Origin: Tannerella forsythia | GTDB taxonomy: Bacteria > Bacteroidota > Bacteroidia > Bacteroidales > Tannerellaceae | Length of the DNA stretch: 64,000 nucleotides | Assembly: GCF_001006485.1 (NCBI RefSeq) | Contig: NZ_JUET01000076.1 | Span: 124,001-188,000 of the forward strand | Reading direction: 5' to 3' | Shown: piece by piece, positions 51,609 through 60,272 of the stretch | How positions within the stretch are numbered: the first letter of the stretch is position 1 | Layout of the letters: every line of letters begins with the position of its first letter | Program-made: the position numbers and the translations under genes | Notes under the pieces: model-generated | The model's database searches: none | The model's input: only the letters and a program-made list of their open reading frames with translations | Told to the model about the DNA's origin: nothing

Positions 51609-53429
51609 ATGAAAACAAGACATCATTACCCAATTCTTCTCATCGCCCTACTCCTTGGGCTGATGGGATTCGCAGAACACGCACAGGCCGATTATACCTT
51701 GGGGCACTACACCCGGGTGGAGGCCGATAACAACACGATCAAGTTGGCATGGACAAAAACCACCGGAAGTCAAGGCACCATGTCGTTACAGTTCCGTTAC
51801 CGCGTAAGGTGGAGAGAGAGCGGCTACAGCACGTGGAAAGAGAAAACGACTACCGATTTGAATTTCACTATCAACGGGTCTTATAACACGATGTACGAGG
51901 TAGAGGTCATCTCTGAAGCCATCTATGGAACTGGCGGCGGATCGTATGGCGTGCGCAAAGTGAGCACTATAGCCGATCCCGAGCTGCCCGGCGAGCTCAC
52001 CATCACCCCCAAGGAGCTAACCATGGAAGCGAAGGCGAACGGTAAAATTGTGATAATCAGATGTAACAAGCCGTTCAAATTCAAAGGTCTCGATGCGCCG
52101 CGTTGGCTAACATACAGCGGGGGCGTCACCGGCTATAAGGATCGCCTAAGACTTTTGGTCCTCGCCTTAGCGAACACCGGCCCCGAACGCAGCGCCACCA
52201 TCACCTTCAAGACCACTGCGGGCAATGTGACGCTCAAGGTGACGCAGAAGGGAGAGACCCCTGCCGCCGACACCGAGACGCCCAAGCCGGGCCATTTCGT
52301 ATTAGGCTATCCCAAAGCCATTTCACCGACCGCGATCGAAGTGAAATGGACCCCCGCCAAGGACAACGTCACTGCGCAGGAGAAGCTGCGGTATCGGGTG
52401 AAATGTATCAGGCATTCTGATGGGAAGGAGGTAAAAACCAGTCCGGAATTAACCAACCAAACGGAATATACTATCACTGGCATCGAACCCGAAACGGAGT
52501 ATAGAATACAGATAACGGTGTGGGACGAAGCCAATAACAGTGACGGATACGGCGATCCTATAGTCAAGACCCCGCCTGCCGCCGACACCGAGAAGCCCAA
52601 GCCGGGCGGTTACGTGGACGGCTATCCCAAAGCCATCTCACCGACCGAGATCGTAGTGAAATGGAACAAGGCCACAGACAACGTCACGAAGCAAGAGAAG
52701 CTGCGGTATCAGGTGAGGTGCGGTTTATTTAAGAAGCTGGTGAAGTCTAGTCCGATCTTAACCGACGAAACGGAGTATACCATCACCGACCTCCCCTATT
52801 CCGATATGACGTATGATATATCGGTAAAAGTGTGGGACGAAGCCGACAATGTTACATTCTATAGCGTGAAGGAGGTCAAGCCCCTGGAGAAGGAACCCAA
52901 ACCCACCGTACAAGTCAGCTCCGTGATGCTGGATCAGCCGAAGGTCACGATCGACGGCGACCGCGAGTCGTTCCGGTTAGAGGCCACCGTGCTGCCCGCC
53001 AACGCCACCAACCCGGCGTTGCAATGGTCGAGCAGCAACGAAAGCGTGGCCACCGTAGAGGCCGTCTCGCTGTCCTCGATGCTGAAGTCGGGCACGGTCG
53101 AAGGCAGCGCCGTCACGGTACGCATCCATAAGAAAGGCAAGGCTGAGATCACGGCCCAAGCGATGGACGGCAGCGGCAAGACAGCCTCCTGTCAGGTGGA
53201 AGTCATCTCCACCGTCGGCAACGAAACGATCGACGGCCTGCGCGTCTACGCAGTCGATGGCGCACTGCACCTCACGCTGCTCGCACCGCAGATGGTACAT
53301 CTATATGATGTAAGCGGCGCACTCGTCCGCACGATGGATGCCCCTGCCGGCGACCATGTTCTGCCGTTAGCTCCGGGTGTATATCTGGTACGCATCGGTG
53401 AGCAGATCGCGAAGGTGCTGATCAAGTAA
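51609..53429 (+). CDS. Secreted FN3/BACON/Ig-like protein with T9SS sorting domain
   Basis: The 606-residue protein has a signal peptide (to about HAQA, residue 27). It is followed by an FN3-like domain (about 28-125), a BACON-like domain (about 130-222: ITPKELTMEAKANGKIVIIR, then APRWLTYSGGV and RSATITFKTTAGNVTLKVTQ), and two FN3 domains with the repeated start GYPKAISPT (about 223-328 and 329-425). A Big_2 domain follows (about 435-535: VSSVMLDQPKVTIDGDRESF, LQWSSSNESVATV). It ends in a T9SS type A sorting domain (about 537-606: LRVYAVDGALHLTL, VHLYDVSGALVRTM, APGVYLVRIGEQIAKVLIK). It should be exported and attached to the cell surface. Binding partner is unknown; adhesion or glycan binding is inference. 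Confidence 0.85.
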   Translation: MKTRHHYPILLIALLLGLMGFAEHAQADYTLGHYTRVEADNNTIKLAWTKTTGSQGTMSLQFRYRVRWRESGYSTWKEKTTTDLNFTINGSYNTMYEVEVISEAIYGTGGGSYGVRKVSTIADPELPGELTITPKELTMEAKANGKIVIIRCNKPFKFKGLDAPRWLTYSGGVTGYKDRLRLLVLALANTGPERSATITFKTTAGNVTLKVTQKGETPAADTETPKPGHFVLGYPKAISPTAIEVKWTPAKDNVTAQEKLRYRVKCIRHSDGKEVKTSPELTNQTEYTITGIEPETEYRIQITVWDEANNSDGYGDPIVKTPPAADTEKPKPGGYVDGYPKAISPTEIVVKWNKATDNVTKQEKLRYQVRCGLFKKLVKSSPILTDETEYTITDLPYSDMTYDISVKVWDEADNVTFYSVKEVKPLEKEPKPTVQVSSVMLDQPKVTIDGDRESFRLEATVLPANATNPALQWSSSNESVATVEAVSLSSMLKSGTVEGSAVTVRIHKKGKAEITAQAMDGSGKTASCQVEVISTVGNETIDGLRVYAVDGALHLTLLAPQMVHLYDVSGALVRTMDAPAGDHVLPLAPGVYLVRIGEQIAKVLIK

Positions 53430-53459
53430 AGACAGTCTCGCCTTGTGTGGACTGCCCCC

Positions 53460-53483
53460 CCCTCCGGCACACTTGCCGGAGGG
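53460..53483 (+). terminator. Hairpin after the first FN3/Ig gene
   Basis: CCCTCCGGC (53460-53468) pairs perfectly with GCCGGAGGG (53475-53483) around ACACTT. It lies 30 bases after the stop. There is no T-run, so it may be an mRNA 3'-end stabiliser or a weak terminator. Confidence 0.55.
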
Positions 53484-53669
53484 ATATAAAGAATATTCAT
53501 CGCTGACACTCTGAATGAAAGGGAAGGAGAATTACGAATTACGAGAAGAGTAGTCAATGTAGGGGCGGACCTCTGTGTTCGCCTGTCATAACGCCAATAT
53601 GAATATCCCCCCTGCCCCCCTTTAAAAGGGAGAATGCAGAGCTGATGGCTGACTGATGAGAACCGAACG

Positions 53670-53683
53670 CTGAATAACAATTA
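53670..53683 (+). promoter_or_regulatory. Shared leader motif CTGAATAACAATTA, copy 3
   Basis: The motif lies 52 bases before ATG 53722. The whole interval to the ATG (ATTAAATATATTATATTCAC and onward) is almost identical to that before 59086. Confidence 0.65.
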
Positions 53684-53721
53684 ATTAAATATATTATATT
53701 CACATTTTAATTCAAATTATC

Positions 53722-54897
53722 ATGGGAAAAAAAGCATTTTATTCAACAATGTTCATTGCGATCTTTGCAATGATCTTCGTGAGAGGAGCCTATGCAGGAA
53801 TTGGCATCTCTCCCACAACGATGAACCTTAAGGTCGGCGAGACAGCCACCCTCACCATAAAGCCTGATACGCTAACCACCGGTTACGGAATCAAGAGTCT
53901 GAATAGGAGTATTGCGACTGTTAATCCGCCCGATGGCGTCGGGACGGCATCGTTCACCGTCACGGCCGTAGCCCCCGGAACAACAAAGATACAAATCCTC
54001 AGACTTATATCCGGTTCTTATGTTGTCACCGCCGAGTGCGCCGTCACTGTCACCGAGGCGCAGACCGAGGTGTGGCCCCAAAGCGTCACGCTGAGCCCCG
54101 CCCGGATTACCCTCAGGGAGGGTGAAGAGGCCTCCATAGAGGCCGCCGTGCTGCCTGCCAACTACAATCAAGGCACACCGCAATGGAGCGTGGAAAACCA
54201 GAACATCGCCTCCGTCACCGGCAGCGGACTCACGGCCACCGTCAAAGGCCTCGCCGTAGGCACCACCACGCTCCACTTCACCATCGGCAATGCTAACGCC
54301 AGCTGCGTCATCACCGTCACCAAGGCGCAGACCGAGGTATGGCCTGAAAGCGCCACGCTGAGTCCCGCACGACTGACCCTCAAAGTCGGTGAACAGGCCT
54401 CCGTCGACGCTACCGTGCGGCCCGACAATTACAATCAGGGCTCGCTGAAGTGGAGCATCGACGACGAGCGTACGGCCAACGTTACACCCAACGGATTGTC
54501 CGCTACCGTCGAAGCGGTAGCCGCAGGCACAACGACCCTCCACTTCACCGTCGGCAAAGTATCAGCCTCGTGCACCGTTACCGTGTCCAAGGCCGAGGAG
54601 CCGAAGCCCGACCCTAAGCCAGAACCACTCGAGCCGGACGACTTGGGAGACATCGAAATCATGCCGGGAAGCATTGTGCTCAACGCTGGCGACCGCTGCC
54701 AGTTCCGCCTACAGGCAGAGCCCGAAGGCGTCCCGCTGCCCACACTCCAATGGAGCGTCACGGATGGCCCCTCGGTGGTGAAGATCTTACGTGCCGAGGG
54801 TGGCAGCTGCTGGATCGATGCCCTTAAACCCGGTGGGGTCACACTGACCGTCACCGCGGGCGACCTCAAAGCCGAAGCACTGATTAGCGTCAAGTAA
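53722..54897 (+). CDS. Secreted Ig-like (Big_2) repeat protein, cassette A, no sorting domain
   Basis: The 391-residue protein has a signal peptide (MGKKAFYSTMFIAIFAMIFV, cleavage near AYA, about 26) and four Big_2-like domains of about 90 residues. Each starts with a pattern such as GISPTTMNLKVGETATLTI, VTLSPARITLREGEEASIEA, ATLSPARLTLKVGEQASVDA and IEIMPGSIVLNAGDRCQFRL. A proline-rich linker (EEPKPDPKPEPLEPDD) precedes the last domain. From about residue 100 to 290 it differs from the cassette B protein (59086) at a single residue, then diverges abruptly in the last domain. There is no T9SS sorting domain, so it probably ends up in the periplasm or is held by its giant partner, whose gene starts 52 bp later. 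Confidence 0.85.
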   Translation: MGKKAFYSTMFIAIFAMIFVRGAYAGIGISPTTMNLKVGETATLTIKPDTLTTGYGIKSLNRSIATVNPPDGVGTASFTVTAVAPGTTKIQILRLISGSYVVTAECAVTVTEAQTEVWPQSVTLSPARITLREGEEASIEAAVLPANYNQGTPQWSVENQNIASVTGSGLTATVKGLAVGTTTLHFTIGNANASCVITVTKAQTEVWPESATLSPARLTLKVGEQASVDATVRPDNYNQGSLKWSIDDERTANVTPNGLSATVEAVAAGTTTLHFTVGKVSASCTVTVSKAEEPKPDPKPEPLEPDDLGDIEIMPGSIVLNAGDRCQFRLQAEPEGVPLPTLQWSVTDGPSVVKILRAEGGSCWIDALKPGGVTLTVTAGDLKAEALISVK

Positions 54898-54949
54898 CTG
54901 GGCTACGGATACATTTCAATCAATTCCTAACCATTAAAATCAGATAGAG

Positions 54950-57900
54950 ATGAAACGATATATACTATGTATCGCCCTCACCCTGACAGGGCTGATGGGC
55001 TTCACAACCGACGCGTGGGCCAAGAAAGCCAAGAGACCAAAACCCCAAGCCTATTTCGTACACGTTGATCCATCAGTCCATGCCGGTGAGGTGTGGAAAG
55101 TGAAAATTGACATCCTCGATGCCCAGCCGGGTGAGACGTTCACCTACCACTGGCAGTCGGGCTTCTCGAGTGACAACAAATGGCATCACCTTGAAGACAA
55201 CGCCGTGTATAGCGGTACACACACCTCGGAGTTTGGGTTTAAGACCAAAGTAGGAGCTACGAAAGGCTGGGCATTACCGTTCCGCTGTAAAATAGTGGGT
55301 AGCAAGAGCGGCAAATTCTATTCGAATGAAATCATGATGCCCGATGTTATCCCTTCGGAGAGTGGCGGGAAAGCCAGAGCCTACATCGTACATATCGGCT
55401 CGTCGGTCTATGCCGGTGAGGTATGGAAAGTGAAATTAGACATCCTCAATGCCCAGCCGGGTGAGACGTTCACCTACCACTGGCAGTCGGGCTTTCCGCA
55501 GGACAATACATGGTATCACCTTGAAGACAACGCCGTGTATAGCGGTACACGCACGCCGGAGTTTGGGTTTAAGACCAAGGTCGGGGCTACGAAAGGCTTT
55601 CCAATACCCTTCCGCTGTAAAATAGTGGGCAGCAAGAGCGGCAAATTCTATTCAACTGAGATCATGATGCCCGATCCCATCCCCGATAAAGATCATCCCA
55701 CGGCAGGGAAATACAAAGAAGACTATCCCAAGTACATAGGCAATGGAGTGATCGAAGTGAAATGGTGGCCCGGCGAAGACAACGCGACCCAACAAAAAGA
55801 CTTGAGGTACTTGGTTACATGGAGGAAAAAACCGGGTAATACATGGTATGAAAGCAATATCTACGAAAACATCACATCCTATATGATTACGAACGTCGAT
55901 CCGGATGCGAAGTATGAAGTGTTAGTCATTGTATCAGACAAAACAGGGAACAGAAAATTTTACCCCTATAAAACCGTCAGCACCTTCTCTGCCCCCACGG
56001 CAGGTAAATACGTAGCGGGTTATCCCAAAGCCATCAGCCCCTACGGCATCAAGCTGCAATGGGAGCCCGCTACCGATGGAACGACGGTGAAGCCCCTGAA
56101 GTATCAGGTGCAGTGGATGAAAGCGTCGGAGAGCTACTGGAGCATGGGATACCGTAGTGAAGAAAAAGCAGGGATGACGAAGTATATCATCGGCGGACTT
56201 ATGGAAAACACCGAATATCTCATGAGGGTAAGAGTCGTCAACGCGAACGGTGCTGAAGCTTTCTACCGTCACGCTGTCGTTAAGACTCCATCGGTGACAT
56301 ACTTCGAACAGCCGAAGTTTAAAGACAAGCGCATCAGCGTCGTTAGTAAGAGGGATCGCGCGGTCACACTGGAATGGAAGCCCGCCCAAGCCGGCTGGAA
56401 ACCGAAGTCGGAGCTCCGGTATAAGGTCTTCGAAAAGAACGTGTGGGAGCTGAGGTGGATATTCTTAGGAGAAGTCGTCGGTAAGACGGAATACACCGTG
56501 ACGGGACTGGTTCCTGATACATATTATCGGATGTTTGCCACAGTCGTCAATGAGGAAGGCCGGTCAACGGATCAGACCAATTATGCGGAGTTCCGTACCG
56601 AGAAAAAGCGTGATGAGATTCGACCCACATTTGATGAAGGCGCCCAAGTGACGGTGGACGAAGTGACTGAAACGTCCATCACCCTCTCCTGGCCGCAGGG
56701 TAAGGACAATGAAACGAAGAATGAGAAGATGAGATACACGATCATGGTCAATAAGCGGGGATATGCCAATCCGGAAGGGCGCACCTATACGTTTACAGAC
56801 CTCGAACCGGGATCGACGCATAAGTATTGGGTTTACGCTCTCGATGAAAGAGGCAATAGGAGCAAGCCACTCTTTGTAACCGTCACGACCAAGACGCCTG
56901 CTCCCCCCGACCTCTATCCGCCTTCCGTCTCCGAGTCTGGAGCGTTTGGCGCGACCTTCAAGCAGCCCACCTTGCGGTCAGGCAGTGGCTTAAAGCAAGT
57001 CTCCGTCACGCCCGCGGAGAACGCGCTGAAGCTCTCGTGGTCAGCCGCCGTTGACGATGTCACCCCCGTGCCCGAGCTGTTCTATGAGGTCTTCGTCAAG
57101 AAGTCGGCCGAAGCGGTTTGGCCGGCAAAGCCTTTAGGCACGAACAAGCTGACGCACACCCTGACCGGACTGACGCCCGGCACCGAGTATGACGTCTGCG
57201 TCACCGTCTATGACAAGACAGGCAAGCACACCGACTATCCCTGGGTGCTTAAAGCCAAGACGAAGCCGTCCGTCGTCATCCCACACCCCGCATCTGTAGA
57301 CATCGCGCCCGGTGTGCTCGACCTGCAAGTAAGCGCTTCGGCACGCCTCACGGCCACCGTGCTACCTGAAAATGTAGCCGACAAGAGTGTCACGTGGTCG
57401 TCCAACCTTCCGGACATCGCTTTGGTAAACCCTACAACGGGCGAAGTCACAGCCCTCGCCGTCGGTAAAGCTGAGATTACGGCCACGGCCAACGACAAGG
57501 CCGGCGGCACGAAGAAGAAGACGATCGGAGTGAACGTCTATGAGGGAGCGATGACGCAGCGGCTCGTCACCGAAGTGCGCATCATGCCGGCCGACTTGAC
57601 GCTGTATGAAGGCGAAGAGATGGACTACACCGAAGACGTGCAGCCCGCCGAAGCGGACGATAAGGAGCTGACCTGGACAAGCAGCGACCCGACGGTAGCC
57701 ACCATCGCCGCCGGCGGACACGTGAAGGCCCTGAAAGCAGGCACGACGACGATCACCGCCACGGCCGACGATGGCAGCGGCGCGTACGGGCAAGCTCGCA
57801 TCACGGTAAGGCCCAAGGCTGAGGCTGCCGAGCGCAAGGCCACGGGCATCGTCGTGGATCAGAAGAAGTGCATACTGAAGGAGAAGGCTACGACCATGCT

Positions 57901-58564
57901 CACGGCACGCGTGCTGCCGGTAACGGCTGCGGATAAAGGCTTCCGCTGGTCGTCGAGCGATCCGCGGGTGGCGAGCGTCAACAGCGATGGCGTCGTGACG
58001 GCTCACCTGCCCGGCGGCACTGCACTGATTCGGGCTACGGCCGACGATGGCGGCTGGACGGACTACTGCGTCATCAAGGTCGAGGGCACCTCCGTGCAGC
58101 TGACTCCGAACGTCTTCACGTTAGAGCCGGGCGAGAGCCTCGAGCTCCAAGCAACGACGCAGCCGTGGGATTCGCCCATGACGAAGAGCTTCAGCTCGAA
58201 TAACCTGAGCGTGGCCGAGGTGGACAAGGACGGCGTGGTGAAAGCCAAAGCCGTGGGCGATGCAACGATCACCGTCACCCTGAGTGGCGGCCAGAAAGCA
58301 ACCTGCAACATCACCGTCAAGAAAGGCGGCGAAGGCAATGCTAACGAACTGATTGTCGATGACTCGAACTCTCGCGTATGGGCGGCCGACGGCATACTGT
58401 ATCTCTCGACCGAACAACCGATCGATGTCGAAGTGTTCAGTTTCTCCGGCCTCCTGCTGAAAAAGTTCAAGGCATCCACGGGTACGACTCCCGTCGAACA
58501 TCTGCCCACGGGCTTGTATGTCGTGCGCGTAGGACAACAGACAACAAAGGTTGTGATTCGATAA
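54950..58564 (+). CDS. Giant secreted FN3/Ig-like protein with T9SS sorting domain, cassette A
   Basis: The 1204-residue protein has a signal peptide (MKRYILCIALTLTGLMGFTT, DAWA). Two copies of a 110-residue Ig-like unit follow (residues 34-143 and 144 to about 246; shared core GEVWKVK.DIL.AQPGETFTY and HWQSGF). Then come about five FN3 domains (about 247-775, with GYPKAISP and a VDEVTETSITLSWPQ-type start) and four Big_2 domains (about 776-1128; for example TWTSSDPTVAT, AHLPGGTALI). The T9SS sorting domain is the last 76 residues (ELIVDDSNSRVWAADGILYL, VFSFSGLLLKKFKAS, GLYVVRVGQQTTKVVIR). It should be displayed on the surface as a long rod. Function is unknown; adhesion is inference. Its composition is visibly richer in G+C than the core genes. 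Confidence 0.86.
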   Translation: MKRYILCIALTLTGLMGFTTDAWAKKAKRPKPQAYFVHVDPSVHAGEVWKVKIDILDAQPGETFTYHWQSGFSSDNKWHHLEDNAVYSGTHTSEFGFKTKVGATKGWALPFRCKIVGSKSGKFYSNEIMMPDVIPSESGGKARAYIVHIGSSVYAGEVWKVKLDILNAQPGETFTYHWQSGFPQDNTWYHLEDNAVYSGTRTPEFGFKTKVGATKGFPIPFRCKIVGSKSGKFYSTEIMMPDPIPDKDHPTAGKYKEDYPKYIGNGVIEVKWWPGEDNATQQKDLRYLVTWRKKPGNTWYESNIYENITSYMITNVDPDAKYEVLVIVSDKTGNRKFYPYKTVSTFSAPTAGKYVAGYPKAISPYGIKLQWEPATDGTTVKPLKYQVQWMKASESYWSMGYRSEEKAGMTKYIIGGLMENTEYLMRVRVVNANGAEAFYRHAVVKTPSVTYFEQPKFKDKRISVVSKRDRAVTLEWKPAQAGWKPKSELRYKVFEKNVWELRWIFLGEVVGKTEYTVTGLVPDTYYRMFATVVNEEGRSTDQTNYAEFRTEKKRDEIRPTFDEGAQVTVDEVTETSITLSWPQGKDNETKNEKMRYTIMVNKRGYANPEGRTYTFTDLEPGSTHKYWVYALDERGNRSKPLFVTVTTKTPAPPDLYPPSVSESGAFGATFKQPTLRSGSGLKQVSVTPAENALKLSWSAAVDDVTPVPELFYEVFVKKSAEAVWPAKPLGTNKLTHTLTGLTPGTEYDVCVTVYDKTGKHTDYPWVLKAKTKPSVVIPHPASVDIAPGVLDLQVSASARLTATVLPENVADKSVTWSSNLPDIALVNPTTGEVTALAVGKAEITATANDKAGGTKKKTIGVNVYEGAMTQRLVTEVRIMPADLTLYEGEEMDYTEDVQPAEADDKELTWTSSDPTVATIAAGGHVKALKAGTTTITATADDGSGAYGQARITVRPKAEAAERKATGIVVDQKKCILKEKATTMLTARVLPVTAADKGFRWSSSDPRVASVNSDGVVTAHLPGGTALIRATADDGGWTDYCVIKVEGTSVQLTPNVFTLEPGESLELQATTQPWDSPMTKSFSSNNLSVAEVDKDGVVKAKAVGDATITVTLSGGQKATCNITVKKGGEGNANELIVDDSNSRVWAADGILYLSTEQPIDVEVFSFSGLLLKKFKASTGTTPVEHLPTGLYVVRVGQQTTKVVIR
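55049..55688 (+). repeat. Internal tandem repeat encoding two Ig-like units
   Basis: Two units, 55049-55378 and 55379 to about 55688, encode near-identical segments. Long stretches match base for base (for example GCCCAGCCGGGTGAGACGTT and GCAAGAGCGGCAAATTCTAT), while the N-terminal strand and short loops differ. This repeat exists only in cassette A; cassette B has an unrelated N-terminal domain. Confidence 0.8.
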
Positions 58565-58580
58565 CCACAGGCTGTGAAGG

Positions 58581-58611
58581 AAAGGGGCGGGCCCGACGTC
58601 CGCCCCCCTTT
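58581..58611 (+). terminator. GC-rich hairpin after cassette A
   Basis: GGGGCGG (58584-58590) pairs with CCGCCCC (58600-58606) and is followed by a short CCTTT. The same hairpin follows cassette B. It is 20 bases after the stop and probably ends or stabilises the transcript. Confidence 0.6.
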
Positions 58612-58661
58612 GCGAACCTTGCGGTTAAGAGCTTTGTTGAGCTGCTGAACTGACAACTGAC

Positions 58662-58951
58662 AAAGCCCTGAAAGGGCGCGTTCATTCAGCCCAATATGGA
58701 ACGAAGCGTTGGGGAAACAGGCGAACGCAGGGACGTTCGTCGATGAGCCTCGGGCGGTGAGCCGACGGAGCAGCGAGCAGGGCGAAAGAAAATCAGGCTG
58801 TCCGAAGCGAAGCGAGTTACCTGATTTTCCGACCTGCAAGCATCGCGAAGGCGTGTGAAGCGCACGAAGCCTTGACCTTTGGGTTACTTTTGAGTCAAGC
58901 CAAAAGTGAGAGAAAGGAGATTCTTCGCTTACGCTCTGAATGACAAAAGAC
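58662..58951. repeat. Dispersed non-coding repeat, long form
   Basis: This longer version of the repeat at 51279-51466 carries an extra block of about 95 bases (58710-58804) that includes CCTCGGGCGGTGAGCCGACG, found again at 63913-63966. It fills most of the 521-bp gap between the two cassettes. The remainder (58952-59032) contains a C/G-run hairpin, CCCCCCTTCAAAGGGGGG-like, and a string of GAAGCGAAG units. Confidence 0.75.
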
Positions 58952-59032
58952 CGAACGCAGAGGAACATCCCCCCTTCCCCCCCTTCAAAGGGGGGAAAAG
59001 CGAAGCGAAGGGGGAATACAGGGGACTGAAAA

Positions 59033-59046
59033 CTGAATAACAATTA
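59033..59046 (+). promoter_or_regulatory. Shared leader motif CTGAATAACAATTA, copy 4
   Basis: The motif lies 53 bases before ATG 59086. One extra A in the following A/T stretch is the only clear difference from copy 3. Confidence 0.65.
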
Positions 59047-59085
59047 ATTAAAATATATTATATTCACATTTTAATTCAAATTATC

Positions 59086-60219
59086 ATGGCAAAAAGAGTA
59101 TTTTATTCAACAATGTTCATTGCGATCTTTGCAATGACCTTCGTAAGAGGAGCTTATGCAGGAATTGGCATCTCTCCCACAACGATGAACCTTAAGGTCG
59201 GCGAGACAGCCACCCTCACTGTAACGCCCGATACGGTAACCATCGGTTACGGAATCAAGAGTCTGAATAGGAGTATTGCGACTGTTAATCCGCCCGATGG
59301 CGTCGGGACGGCATCGTTCACCGTCACGGCCGTAGCCCCCGGAACAACAAAGATACAAGTCCTCAGACTTATATCCGGTTCTTATGTTGTCACCGCCGAG
59401 TGCGCCGTCACTGTCACCGAGGCGCAGACCGAGGTGTGGCCCCAAAGCGCCACGCTGAGCCCCGCCCGGATTACCCTCAGGGAGGGCGAAGAGGCCTCCA
59501 TAGAGGCCGCCGTGCTGCCTGCCAACTACAATCAGGGCACACCGCAATGGAGCGTGGAAAACCAGAACATCGCCTCCGTCACCGGCAGCGGACTCACGGC
59601 CACCGTCAAAGGCCTCGCCGTAGGCACCACCACGCTCCACTTCACCATCGGCAATGCTAACGCCAGCTGCGTCATCACCGTCACCAAGGCGCAGACCGAG
59701 GTGTGGCCTGAAAGCGCCACGCTGAGTCCCGCACGACTGACCCTCAAAGTCGGTGAACAGGCCTCCGTCGACGCTACCGTACGGCCCGACAATTACAATC
59801 AGGGCTCGCTGAAGTGGAGCATCGACGACGAGCGTACGGCCAACGTTACACCCAACGGATTGTCCGCTACCGTCGAAGCGGTGGCCGCAGGCACGACGAC
59901 CCTCCACTTCACCGTCGGCAAAGTATCAGCCTCGTGCACCGTTACCGTCACGGAGGCCGGAGAATTCAAGACCATCGACATCGTGCCCGCAAGCATCGAA
60001 CTCTATGCCGGCGACCGAGGCAAGTTCCACGTCAAAACCACGCCTGAGAATGCCACGCTGCCTGCACTCAGCTGGAAAGTCACCGAAGGCACTTCGGTAA
60101 CGAAAATCTTACGCACCGAAAATGGCAACTGCTATATCGACGCCCTCCGACCGGGTCAGGCCGTATTGACCGTCACCGCCGGAAACCTCAAAGCCGAAGC
60201 GATGATTTTCGTCAAATAA
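59086..60219 (+). CDS. Secreted Ig-like (Big_2) repeat protein, cassette B, no sorting domain
   Basis: The 377-residue paralogue of the 53722 product has a signal peptide (MAKRVFYSTMFIAIFAMTFV) and four Big_2-like domains. Residues about 100-290 are the same as in cassette A except one Ala/Val change. After KVSASCTVTV the proteins part: here TEAGEFKTIDIVPASIELYA, without the proline-rich linker of copy A, leads into a last domain that shares only the framework (SWKVTEGTSVTKILRTENGN, AVLTVTAGNLKAEAMIFVK). There is no T9SS sorting domain. The giant partner gene begins 53 bp after the stop. Confidence 0.85.
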   Translation: MAKRVFYSTMFIAIFAMTFVRGAYAGIGISPTTMNLKVGETATLTVTPDTVTIGYGIKSLNRSIATVNPPDGVGTASFTVTAVAPGTTKIQVLRLISGSYVVTAECAVTVTEAQTEVWPQSATLSPARITLREGEEASIEAAVLPANYNQGTPQWSVENQNIASVTGSGLTATVKGLAVGTTTLHFTIGNANASCVITVTKAQTEVWPESATLSPARLTLKVGEQASVDATVRPDNYNQGSLKWSIDDERTANVTPNGLSATVEAVAAGTTTLHFTVGKVSASCTVTVTEAGEFKTIDIVPASIELYAGDRGKFHVKTTPENATLPALSWKVTEGTSVTKILRTENGNCYIDALRPGQAVLTVTAGNLKAEAMIFVK

Positions 60220-60272
60220 TCGGGCGACAGACCATCTTTAACGAATTAATAACCATTTAAAATCAAAACAAT

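Larger units (their letters stand above)
53670..58611 (+). repeat. Tandem cassette, copy A (leader, Ig gene, FN3/Ig giant gene, hairpin)
   Basis: Copy A and copy B (59033-63630) have the same order: leader motif, short Ig-protein gene without sorting domain, about 52-bp gap, giant FN3/Ig gene with sorting domain, GC-rich hairpin. The left ends (53670 to about 54590 and 59033 to about 59950) and the right ends (about 58310-58611 and 63328-63630) are nearly identical by eye. The centres, about 3.5 kb in each, are clearly different. Confidence 0.85.
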
